Part shown: positions 54,928 to 63,921 of the stretch, one piece after another
Layout: every line of letters starts with the position of its first letter
Position numbering within the stretch: position 1 is the first letter of the stretch
The notes under the pieces: generated by a model
What the model was told of the DNA's origin: nothing
Database searches by the model: none
The model's input: the letters and a program-made list of their open reading frames with translations, nothing else
From: Plazaster borealis
Lineage: Eukaryota > Echinodermata > Asteroidea > Forcipulatida > Labidiasteridae
Direction: 5' to 3'
DNA length: 64,000 nt
Assembly (NCBI GenBank): GCA_021014325.1
Contig: CM037470.1
Span: 4,553,647-4,617,646, forward strand
Translations under genes and position numbers: made by a program

Positions 54928-55275
54928 CTCTACATCTGCACCAGTTGGTTTTTAGTCCGTGGGTTTCACTTTGATCTTTTTCCTCCTCCTCTTTATTGTT
55001 CATGTCAGTTTTGAGTTCTGTGCCGAGGCTTTTTCCCACGTTGAAGTACAGCCTTTGAAATGGTTGACCGACAAGGAACTGTTACAACCCTCTAATCTGA
55101 CGAGTTGATCAATGTTAAATGGGTCACCTGGAAGTGTTGAATATTCATGAGGCAGATCCGCACTGTCATTGGTCCAATGAGAATATTCATGAGGCAGATC
55201 CGCACTGTCATTGGTCCAATGAGAGTCTAAGTAGTTGACCCAAATCAGCCGTACAATGTCAGAGTAGTCTTGCCT
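54928..55275 (-). CDS. Candidate coding exon(s), unknown protein
   Basis: The minus strand has the acceptor TTTTTGTCTTCCAG before 55275 and the donor GTGAGTAAAC after 54928. From 55275 one frame reads QDYSDIVRLIWVNYLDSHW and continues to a TGA, with STLPGDPFNIDQLVRLE beyond an in-frame duplicated 14-residue block (HWTNDSADLPHEYS, twice). From 55078, after TTGTAACAG, a second frame reads VGQPFQRLYFNVGKSLGTEL then a charged KEEEEKDQSETHG stretch and reaches the donor. Both look protein-like. The small-intron interpretation (GTGACC...AACAG, 49 nt) does not preserve frame, so there may be two alternative exons, a frame error or a decayed gene. Confidence 0.42.
55141..55224 (-). repeat. 42-bp tandem duplication inside candidate exon
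   Basis: ATATTCATGAGGCAGATCCG with CACTGTCATTGGTCCAATGA G occurs twice, 42 bp apart, identical. Forty-two is a multiple of three, so the frame is kept. Confidence 0.95.
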
Positions 55276-55334
55276 CTGGAAGACAAAAACATATAGAGAT
55301 TCTTTTTATAATTTTTTTTTAGAATTCACTAAAA

Positions 55335-55442
55335 ATATACTTTTATTGACAGTTACTCGGATAATGTGCAATTGTTGAGTGATAGTTTATATACTTTTAT
55401 TGACAGTTACTCGGATAATGTGCAATTGTTGAGTGATAGTTT
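55335..55442. repeat. Perfect 54-bp tandem duplication
   Basis: 55335-55388 and 55389-55442 are identical (start ATATACTTTTATTGACAGTT). Confidence 0.97.
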
Positions 55443-55719
55443 ATGTCGTCTAAGGGGCTATTCAGAATTATCAATATCTTAAAATTTCCAACATCAACAT
55501 TTTTTGAAATTTGTGAGAAAATCAAAAGTGACTTTCAAGTAAAAAAAAAACCAACCGAAAGGAAAACAAAAAAAACGCTAAAAAACATTTCTGCAATCAG
55601 AAAGAAAATAATTTGATTAAAAGAAGAAATACAATGAGACAAGGTGAGAGAAACTTATGCCTTGGGGGTTGGGGGGGTCCTATCTCAGTGTTCAACACAA
55701 TTATAATACAAACAATTTT

Positions 55720-56093
55720 TTAAGGCAAAGTATTCCTCTGGCTTTTGGAACCTTTTGATTATTTAAATCCTCTATAAATGTAGATTATACAATAAAACTA
55801 ACCTGTGAAAATTTCATTTCAAAAGGTGGTAGCGTTTTTTGAGATATTGCCAAAAAATCTGGAGCGGTTATATCCACGCAGGAAGAATGATCCAGAATTG
55901 GAACACACAATCTGAGAAACGTTTCTCAGACTGAAATGTTTTTGAATGCCTCTCTTTAAGAAAACCACATTCATTTGAAGGGCATTGTTTTTCAACGCGT
56001 TGCACATTATCAACAGCTGCAGTGCTTCTTACCAAGTGAGTTTTATGGTCATTAATTTTTGGAGTCATTACCAAAGGTATACCGTCCTTTTAA
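55720..56093 (+). mobile_element. B-family MITE
   Basis: TTAAGGCAAAGTATTCC to GGTATACCGTCCTTTTAA; the central palindrome is TCTGAGAAACGTTTCTCAGA (20 bp, perfect). Confidence 0.9.
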
Positions 56094-56225
56094 ATATCAA
56101 CCCTTAACAATGGAGGTCGGAATAGTTTCAACACCGAAGCATTTGTAATTTGTTAGCGGCCATAAATGCACTGATGAGCAATCTTTTATAAATGGCTTGA
56201 TTCTGTAACCCCTTTTTAAATTTCT

Positions 56226-56437
56226 TTTTTAATTACACATCCATTAGAATGAATAGGAAATGAGAAGAAATGCTCAGTTTTAGATGTGGGAGGAAAACCC
56301 CAATGGGGAAAACCTACGCAATCAGGTAGGGACTGAAAACCCAATCCACATGCAAGCCTCCGGTCTGAGGTGGGATTCGAACCTGAATCCACAGAGGTGA
56401 AAGGCAGGGAAAGAAACCACTGAGCCAACTTGATCCT
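56226..56437 (-). mobile_element. S2 SINE
   Basis: AATTACACATCCATTAG tail side through B box GGTTCGAATCCCACC to CCACTGAGCC (inverse A box). Confidence 0.8.
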
Positions 56438-56571
56438 CTTGACTGATCAACCACACAACCACTGTGCCAAAACAATCCATCGTTTGTTTATATCTTGGAC
56501 AAGATCTTTAGCTAATATACACCACAAGGAAAGCCAAAACGGGATCTGAATCTGCTTTCCAGATGGCATCC

Positions 56572-56711
56572 CCCAAGTTCCTTATTCCTTGTTCCTTTTA
56601 AAGTGTATACTTTAAAGTTAGGATCATCGACTGGCAAATCATCTCCCAAGTTCCTTATTCCTTGTTCCTTTTAAAGTGTATACTTTAAAGTTAGGGTCAT
56701 CGACTGGCAAA
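56572..56711. repeat. 73-bp tandem duplication
   Basis: Units 56572-56644 and 56645-56711 share CCCAAGTTCCTTATTCCTTG and TTTAAAGTGTATACTTTAAA with near identity. Confidence 0.92.
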
Positions 56712-56744
56712 TACTCTTGAAACTTATGTGGGTTTTGAGGCATT

Positions 56745-56935
56745 GCATGATGAGGTAAATCAATGTATATTCGGTTTGTGGTAACACCGTGTATCTTCTT
56801 TGCTTTGTAGATTTTGTTCTTTGAGAACTTGTCTTCCTATTTATTCTACTGCCGCGGAGTAGATTTCGGAATTCGGAGACTACTCAGACCTGAAAAGAAC
56901 TGTCCTGCTTATTAACTACTACCTGGGCGAAAGGT
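56745..56935 (+). mobile_element. M element, one arm
   Basis: TTTGTGGTAACACCGTG, TTTGAGAACTTGTCTTCC and TCTACTGCCGCGGAGTAG correspond to the left arm at 40060-40150, plus AACTGTCCTGCTTATTAACT as at 40345. Confidence 0.65.
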
Positions 56936-56944
56936 AGGAAAAAC

Positions 56945-57318
56945 ACTACTTGGTGAGAAGCACTGCAGCTGTTGATAGTATAAACTATTTTGAGAAAGGT
57001 TCCCTTCAGAGTAATAAGGTTTGGATAATTGTTCACCCCAAAACAATTGAATTGGAGAATCTGAGATTCATGCAAGAATCGTTTCTCAGATTTGCTGGGG
57101 CCAGAAATGCAATTGGTACCCGCTGTCACCTCGCTAAACGTGGATAGATTCAATGTTCGTGTGAAAATACCACAACAGTTGTTTACCGTTTTCTCAGCAT
57201 GTAGACACTGTATTCAGCTGAAACTTTCACATGTGACATTTATTGTATCTTTTTTTTATAATTTGTTTCTATAAATCAGCAATTACGTTGACAAAACCCA
57301 ATCTCTGACCCTGCCTTT
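56945..57318 (-). mobile_element. Chimeric B-like element
   Basis: The left arm is B-type (CACTACTTGGTGAGAAGCAC, AACTATTTTGAGAAAGG, CTGAGATTCATGCAAGAATC). The right arm is the 4081-4245 repeat. Between them lies GGTACCCGCTGTCACCTCGC, shared with 61815. Confidence 0.6.
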
Positions 57319-57489
57319 AAAACCACAGGATAACTTTATGGCACACCAACAAGGAAGCACTGGATGAAAACCATCTTTGTTACAATTATACAGTATTACA
57401 ATACATCCCAACACTTACATGTATTTAATCACCTGTTTGGCTGTATTAAAATTAGATGCATGAAAATAAAACAACAAATTATTTGAGGT

Positions 57490-57663
57490 TTAACAAAGAC
57501 AAATTAACTAGAGCAGGATTTGAACCAATTACCTCCGGTTTACTGATGCCGGCGCTCTACCAACTGAACTATCTATAGCCCTATTTTGTCCATCTTTGTT
57601 CGGGGGGTGCCAGTCAGGAACCATACAACCGTTAGCTGCCGTGTAGCCAGGGATCACACCCAA
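57490..57663 (-). mobile_element. T-family SINE
   Basis: The tRNA-like part is at 57507-57580 (minus; GATAGTTCAGTTGGTAGAGC A box, GGTTCAAATCC B box). The body GGGTGTGATCCCTGGC...TGCCAGTCAGG-type runs to 57663. The anticodon region differs from the 7876 copy. Confidence 0.78.
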
Positions 57664-58139
57664 TAAACTTCATGCATGTAGTTTTTTACTTTAGGAAAAA
57701 AGATAATCTTTCGGCCCTACCACACGAGCACCAGTGACAAAGGTCCTCTGTTATGGGTGCCGGTTGTGTGTCACTTCGTTAGATTGCGATTATTTAACAA
57801 GCTTTCACATGACTTCTTAAAACACACAAATTTACCAACGTCCCTTGTTTTTCGGGGGGGGGGGGGTGGTTAAGGTCATGATTGTTCATTCACTGAACAC
57901 TTTTTTTCTACTAGTGACATGTTCTATGCATGAGAATTATTATATTGCCATAGCAAGGGTCCTTTGTGATTTTAACATGGTTGCTATTTTGCTTAGGTCT
58001 GGATAGATCTCTGAACCTCTGCAATAGAATTTGCAATTTTTTTGTTATATTTGATTTTAGTCAAAGTCTCTTGCTAAAAAGTGGCTGTTGTGAAAGCGAA
58101 ATGCAAAGTGAATTTTGACATCACAAATATCCGCAGCAA
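57664..58139. other. No supported feature
   Basis: A poly-G run is at 57856; nothing else. Confidence 0.35.
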
Positions 58140-58327
58140 ATGTTATGCAACAATCAGGGAGATCTCGTACAACAATCAGGGATATATTTGGAAAAATATA
58201 TTCAACGTAATAGGGAAAAAGTTTCCATAATCAGGGGAGATTTTCAAAATTTGTTCATCAGAACATGGAAAAGATTGGGTTCAATTCCAGAGAGCTTTCT
58301 GCAGAATCAGGGAGAGTTGGCAGCTCT
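58140..58327 (+). mobile_element. F-family element
   Basis: AACAATCAGGGAGATCTCG, AATCAGGGGAGATTTTC, AACATGGAAAAGATTGG and GAGAGTTGGCAGCTCTG. The left terminus is poorly kept. An I-like end (GAGGTCTAATCTCGAGCCC) follows. Confidence 0.75.
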
Positions 58328-58582
58328 GCATGAAGAGCAGTCTGCCCTGTCTGCCTCGATTGAATTGAGGTCTAATCTCGAGCCCTAATCCACGAAAAAT
58401 TGCAATCTGTGCTTGCCGTAGTTAATCCTGTGGTATTCCAGTGTCGCTATGATTCAATATAAACGTCCAATAAACAGCGGATGATTTGGATTGAAAACAC
58501 AAATTTCCCCAACTATGTCGACAGGTCTACCAATGACGAACTCGACTTGTGACAAACCATTTGTAGGCCAAGTGCAAAATTG

Positions 58583-58635
58583 TGTCATGGCCAAGCAGTT
58601 TGAAGAGCACTGTACTCAAGCTCTGGTGGAACTTC
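58583..58635 (+). repeat. S1 head fragment
   Basis: GTGTCATGGCCAAGCAG then CTCAAGCTCTGGTG; the rest is missing. Confidence 0.6.
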
Positions 58636-59216
58636 ATATTCATTAAGCTTTCAGACTAAAATTAAACAATGATTTTTTTATACCCTTACCAATCCTGTAT
58701 AAAGCCTTTCATATTTTCAAGTCCAAGCCACCTTCAAAAAGTTGGGCAAATAAGTACAAAGAAACAGCGACGACGGTCTCAAGCACTTGTACAGAATCTG
58801 TACATAGAATCTGTACCCAGTTAGAAGACAGAGTTTACATGAAGGATGACAAGTCATGACAAACTCAATCACCGTTTCCCATCTATAAGGCCAGGATCAT
58901 ATCCCAGCTTGCTGGCCATACAGGAAATTCCCTACTTGTCAGAACCTGCTGAAGTTTCCAACCCTCCCCCCCCCCCACTCAATGACACGCTCAATCAACA
59001 AAGTTTGTGTTTTTCATAAAAGTATACAGAGCTCTACTCCAAGCACAAAGTGTGACGGGAAATCAGGGGGGGGGGGGAAAACACACCGAGGGAAGTCAAA
59101 CACTGTCTGGTTAATATTATTTGGTTTTTACCCAAACACCGATGTGTGTAGAGCAGTGTATACTCGTTACTTTCCACCTGAGTCCTGTGAAAATAAAAAA
59201 ATCCATAGGCATATTA
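58636..59216. other. No supported gene; two homopolymer runs
   Basis: C-run at 58966 and G-run at 59067; the 97-codon frame across the latter is not convincing. Confidence 0.35.
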
Positions 59217-59287
59217 CTCGGGTGGAATTCAAACCCGCAACCTTTGCCATTCTACAGCTGATGTCTTACCACTAGACCACCGAGATT
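59217..59287 (-). tRNA. tRNA-like relic (SINE-derived)
   Basis: The minus strand CTCGGTGGTCTAGTGGTAAG, anticodon-arm region CAGCTGTAGAATGGC and B-box-like GGGTTTGAATTCCACCCGAG. The acceptor CTCGGTG pairs partly with CACCCGAG. It is the sister of 19037-19108 and probably not functional. Confidence 0.5.
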
Positions 59288-59291
59288 GCCA

Positions 59292-59486
59292 GGTCCCAAT
59301 TTCATAGAGCTGCTTAAGCACAAAAAGTAGCTGAGCACAACAAAATTATGCTTACCAGAACAGGGTTACCAGCCAAAATACCATGTCACATGTACAATTT
59401 GTAACTGGTATCCTGCTCATTTCTGCTAAGCAGAAAGTTGTTAAGCAATATATTTTCTGCTTAAGCAGCTCTATGAAATTGGGCCC
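59292..59486 (+). mobile_element. D-family MITE, near-consensus
   Basis: GGTCCCAATTTCATAGAGC to GCTCTATGAAATTGGGCCC, with all internal blocks intact. A good reference copy. Confidence 0.93.
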
Positions 59487-59892
59487 TTGTATACAGTGCA
59501 AAACACACAACACAATATTTGTGATATTTCATCAAATTAAAACAAGGTGGTTTCGTTTCATCAACTTTACAGCAGTCCACAAACACACCTGTGGAAACTG
59601 GTTTCTAATTTTGACATTACTTATTCCTGTAAATTTAAATCGAAACAGTTTAAAATCAACCCCCCCCCACCTTGAAAATTGATCACCCCTTCTTTGCCCC
59701 CCTACCCCAAGACCTTCACAAACTGTGACCAACTGTGTGCGGTTTTAGGGTTAATCCTACACCCCTGTTTGAGCTGTGTCTTCAATGTGGCGCCCCTCGA
59801 GATTCTCTCCCAGAAGACATGTGCTCTCCCAGACACTCTGTGCCCTCAACAATGAAACGAAAAAGTCCTCCCCAATTCCACGGCCTTCTTCC
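59487..59892. other. No supported gene
   Basis: C-run at 59661; short frames only. Confidence 0.35.
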
Positions 59893-60259
59893 TTAAAGGG
59901 ATCGTACATGTTTGGTAATGACTCAAAACAATTATTAGCATACAAACTTACTTGGTAACAAGCAACATAGAGCTGTTGATAGTATAAAACATTGTGAGAA
60001 ACGACTCCCTCTGAAGTAACTTGTTTTTGAGAAAGAGGTAATTTCTCACTAAAATAATAAAAACTTCTTGCAAGAGGTTTTTATTCCTATCTGAAAGCAC
60101 ACAAATTTGTACAACAAGGGTGTTTTTTCTTTCATCATTTTCTTGCAATGACCAATTGAGCCCAAATTTTCACAGGCTTGTTATTTTATGCATATGTTGG
60201 GATACACCAAGTGAGAACACTGGTTTTTGACAATTTCCAAACATGTTCAATGCCTTTAA
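59893..60259 (-). mobile_element. A-family MITE
   Basis: TTAAAGGGATCGTACATG to CAATGCCTTTAA; TTCTTGCAAGAGG centre. Confidence 0.92.
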
Positions 60260-60593
60260 AGGGATTGTATATGTTTGGTAATTTAAAAACACACTGTTTG
60301 TTTTAATCCTATATCGTTATAGATATATACCATAAAACTAACCTGTGAAATTTTTCATTTCAAAAGGTGATAGCGTTTTATGAGATATTGCCGAATATCT
60401 GGAGCTGTTATGTCCAGGCAGGAAGAATAATCTGCAATAGGAATACACTCTCAGATTCAAAATTTTGGGGATAAAAAGTGGTATCTGTTTCCATAACCGC
60501 AGTACTTCGAAGTGAAAAGTTTCTCAAAATATATTAAGTTTTTATTGCCATTAATTTTCAGAGTCATTACCAAACGTATACAGACCCTTTAAC
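60256..60593 (+). mobile_element. B-like MITE, head-to-tail with previous A
   Basis: TTAAAGGGATTGTATATGTT to CGTATACAGACCCTTTAA; contains GTGATAGCGTTTTATGAGAT and AGGCAGGAAGAATAATC. It shares the TTAA boundary of the adjacent A copy, the same arrangement as at 47726. Confidence 0.82.
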
Positions 60594-61015
60594 AATAAGT
60601 TTGACCCACAGTTCAAAAGTTCCTGAATTCCTGACAGGTGACAGACAGAAGCTGTCCGTCAAGTTTGTTTTGTCTGATAAACTTAAACCCAGGTGGATGG
60701 CATGATTTGGATTGGTCAGGACACCAGACGACCCAATTCACTGACACAGTTTCTTTTTTAAACAGGTGTAAAACTCACCAACATACATCACAAAAACATC
60801 AGATCACCATGATTAGCACAAAATGCTTTGCAGAAACCAAGCAAGATATACAAAAATTAAAACCTGTAACATGTACATTGTAAGACAATTTTGCGATGAC
60901 ACAATGTAGTTAAATCTCTCTTTTGAGTAATTGTGGTTCCGAAAAGAACCGGTGGACTCAACGTTCAAATAAAGACTGATAGGCCAATAATAATGATGGA
61001 TGCTCAAACAGATCA
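60594..61015. other. No supported gene; M-family trace
   Basis: GTGGTTCCGAAAAGAACCGG and CAACGTTCAA at 60938-60970 resemble the M-type inner arm. Confidence 0.35.
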
Positions 61016-61210
61016 GGGGCCAATTCCATAGAGCTGCTTAAGCACAAAAAGTAGCTAAGCATAACAAAATTACGCTCACCAGAATAAGGTTACCAGCCAA
61101 ACTACCATGTCACAAGTACATTTTGTGACTGGTATCCTGCTCATTTCTGCTTAGCAGAAAATTGTTAAGCAATTATTTTCTGCTTAAGCAGCTCAGTGAA
61201 ATTGGGCCCA
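61016..61210 (+). mobile_element. D-family MITE
   Basis: GGGGCCAATTCCATAGAGC to GCTCAGTGAAATTGGGCCC. Confidence 0.9.
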
Positions 61211-61325
61211 GGGCACTGCTTACCAAAGAATTCTGCACTTACAGTTGCAGCTCCCTGTAAAGCACATGATTTTATGGGCTGTAATCGCTGAAATCCTTGG
61301 TAAGCAGAGCCATGAAACAGGGCCC
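61211..61325. mobile_element. E-family MITE, 115 bp
   Basis: GGGCACTGCTTACCAAAG and inverse CTTGGTAAGCAGAGCCATGA plus CAGGGCCC. It lies exactly between two D elements. Confidence 0.7.
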
Positions 61326-61486
61326 TGGAGTCAATTTCACAGAGCTGCTTAACAATTTTCTGCTGAGCAGAAATGAGCAGGACACCAGTCACAAGTTGTA
61401 CATGTGACATGGTAGTTTTGCTGGTAACCTTATTCTGGTAAGCATACTTTTGTTGTGCTTATCTTACTTACAATAGCTACTGTTTG
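61326..61486 (-). mobile_element. D-family MITE, inverted
   Basis: GGAGTCAATTTCACAGAGC then GAAATGAGCAGGACACCAGT and GCTGGTAACCTTATTCTGG. The last ~20 bp are replaced by an A-family end (GGTATCGTACACGTTTGGTA at 61495-61514). Confidence 0.82.
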
Positions 61487-61542
61487 TGCTCAAAGGTATC
61501 GTACACGTTTGGTAAAACGTGCATGTCCCAGTAAAAACAAGC

Positions 61543-61787
61543 CCCATTTTCATAAAGCTGGTGTGCACAACAATTTGCTAAGCACAAACAAAATCTTTGC
61601 CCTATTTCATAAATCTGTAAAGCAGAAAATACCGCATAGCAAATTTCTTTGTTTTAAGCAAAAAATGAGTGGGGCACCAGTCACAATGTCAATGTAAATT
61701 TTATGAAATTTTGGCTGTGTGTAACCTATTTCTGCTGAGCAAAATTTGTTGGTGCTTATTAAGCAGGTTTACAAAATTATTAGCATT
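61543..61787 (-). mobile_element. D-family MITE, partly duplicated left end
   Basis: Two successive left ends (CCCATTTTCATAAAGC and GCCCTATTTCATAAATC), then AATGAGTGGGGCACCAGTCA and TAACCTATTTCTGCTGAGC. Confidence 0.7.
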
Positions 61788-61799
61788 TTTGTTTTCACT

Positions 61800-61855
61800 G
61801 CGGCCAGAGATGCGGTTGGTACCCGCTGTCACCTCGCTAAACGTGGATGGATTTT
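61800..61855. repeat. Conserved short segment shared with 57096-57150
   Basis: GGCCAGAGATGCGGTTGGTA CCCGCTGTCACCTCGCTAAA CGTGGAT matches the other copy at about 50 of 55 positions while flanks differ. Confidence 0.8.
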
Positions 61856-62168
61856 TTTTTCCATTGACTCGTATTAATAGTACGTGTTCTGTATATGAGA
61901 GTGATTTGGATACCCCATATTCAAAAGTCAGAGCAAATTTGGACACACTTTTCCCCAAATAGTGAAAGAACGGTTTGATTTATAGTGAAAATATCTGGCT
62001 TTTGAGTCTGCAAACAAGGAGCTCCCATGCTGTGAGTATTCCCACGGTTTACACACTGTGTGAACTGTGATGGAACAAACTGCATGAAAATGAACTCAAT
62101 ACAGTGGCACAGTTTCTACACAAATGTTGATTGCTCAAACATCAGGGTACACATTTTGAATACCAATC
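61856..62168. other. No recognised feature
   Basis: Unassigned. Confidence 0.3.
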
Positions 62169-62438
62169 GGGGTTCTCCCAAGGATTTTTCAAAAAATTGT
62201 TGGGCATTCTGGACCCAAATTTTGCAAGTCTGGCCAAAGCACGCTGAATTGAAACAAGGTCCTCGGCATGTTTTCTACATAATCCTTGTTGTTTATCTTG
62301 GTTTTAAAAGCCCTACCGTGCAATCTGGAGCATTCTTAATGGTTTTTACCTTGAAAATATTTGTGAATTTGTTTGATTTTAAGTAAAACTGCGTATTGGC
62401 TGCAATTTACGCATATAACGACATGTAATTCACGCGTA

Positions 62439-63325
62439 CAGAGCTGCCAACATTGGTTTTTGAAAATCCGGAAGATTTTATTTTCACGATCGTCAAATTG
62501 CGCAAATACTTTTCATGCACGATCACCAAATTGCGCAGATTATTCCTGCACTATCGGCATATTGCGCACACTATTCGTGCACTATTGGCAAATTGTGCAA
62601 ACTATTCCTGCACGCTAGATAAGCCGATTGCACAAACCAAAATTCCTGCAAGATCGACTGATTGTGCAAACATTTTTGTGCAAATCATTTCAGCACGAAC
62701 AAAACCACTGATCCTGAACTAAAAATCCATCCACTTTGTGCACGATCGCCCGATAGCTTCTACTTGAAATGCGAGTTCAGATTTGCATTCGGGTTTTTTT
62801 CGAACTCTCTGATCGGTCTCCTAATATCACGCTGTTTGTTTCAACATCCAAAGAATTGTCACCTCGGGCCCCTGATGGACAATGTACAATAATAACATCT
62901 CTCATGATAGCGCGGGGTCGACTCAATTATTGAGTCTTGGATACAAGGTTCCGTTCATCGACTAAAAATGTAGTCAGGATGCCCTGCGACACAGAGAAAA
63001 ATGCACGCGAAATGCCGTTACGAAGTAGCTGACTTCTGGGTACCAGTCGCTGCACACTATTAATACAAAAAGATCGATCTACTAGCGCACGAAACTACGG
63101 TTAGAACAACTTTTTCTGCACATCTATGCAATCAAATATGCAAGCGCGCAAACGTTATAAACACACACGGACGGACGACGGCGGAGGGCTATGAAATTCG
63201 TCAATTTTATTACTTTTTTCATTAGCAGGTTGGGATCCGGGAGATTTTGACTGCTTGCGGGATGTCGGAAGATTGCCGTCAAAAACGGGAGTCTTCCGCA
63301 AAATCCGGAAGAGTTGGCAGCTCTG
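62439..63325. mobile_element. F-type DNA element, 887 bp, nested in G
   Basis: Perfect 13-bp terminal inverted repeats CAGAGCTGCCAAC / GTTGGCAGCTCTG are flanked by CGCGTA on both sides (62433-62438, 63326-63331), a 6-bp target duplication. AATCCGGAAGA occurs near both ends. Inside, 62484-62700 is a ~31-bp degenerate tandem repeat (GCACGATC...ATTGCGCA). No transposase frame is evident. Confidence 0.88.
62484..62700. repeat. ~31-bp degenerate tandem repeat within F-type element
   Basis: About six to seven units, each with CACGATC-like then AATTGCGCA-like then TATTCCTG-like words; spacing is 31-37 bp. Confidence 0.75.
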
Positions 63326-63404
63326 CGCGTATCAGCCCGATACCCTAGCTTCTGCATGGGGAGAACCCCGCCAATATCCAGTTTCTTCAAGTGCCTTTAA
63401 CCTT

Positions 63405-63918
63405 TCAGTTGCCAATTTCATAATGAGGTGTTTGTGCAGGTACCAGCTTTCTTAAAAAATACAATTTGGTAACCTTATTTTGGTAAATATAATTTTTTTG
63501 TGCTTAGCTACTTTTTGTGCTTTAAAGGCACTGAACACGTTTGGAAATTGTCAAAGACCAGTGTTCTCACTTGGTGTATCTCAACATATATATAAAATAA
63601 CAAGCCTGTGAAAATTTGGGCTCAATTAGTCATCGAAGTTGCAAGAAAACGATGAAAGAAAAAACACCCTTGTTGTACAAATTTGTGTGCTTTCAGATAG
63701 GAATAAAACTTCTTGCAAGAAGTTTTTATTATTTTAGTGAGAAATTACCTCTTTCTCAAAAACTACATTACTTCAGAGGGAGTCATTTCTCACAATGTTT
63801 TATACTATCAACAGCTCTCCGTTGCTTGTTACCAAGTAAGTTTTTATGCTAATATTTGTTTTGAGTCATTACCAAACGTGTACGATACCTTTAAAGCAGC
63901 TCTATGAATTTGGACAAA
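63405..63918 (-). mobile_element. D-family MITE split by an A element
   Basis: D sequence (GCCAATTTCATAATGAG, GGTAACCTTATTTTGG, TAGCTACTTTTTGTGC) stops at 63531 and resumes with AGCAGCTCTATGAATTTGG at 63895. Confidence 0.8.
63532..63894 (+). mobile_element. A-family MITE, nested in D
   Basis: TTAAAGGCACTGAACACG to GTACGATACCTTTAA. Other D copies read GTGCTTAAGCAGC here, so the insertion is at or within TTAA. TTCTTGCAAGAAG centre. Confidence 0.93.
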
Positions 63919-63921
63919 GGA

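Larger units (their letters stand above)
62169..63369. mobile_element. G-family element split by an F-type element
   Basis: GGGGTTCTCCCAAGG, ATTGAAACAAGGTCCTCGG and GTTTATCTTGGTTTTAAAAG at the left. It resumes at 63326 with CGCGTATCAGCCCGATACCC and ends CATGGGGAGAACCCC. Confidence 0.82.
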
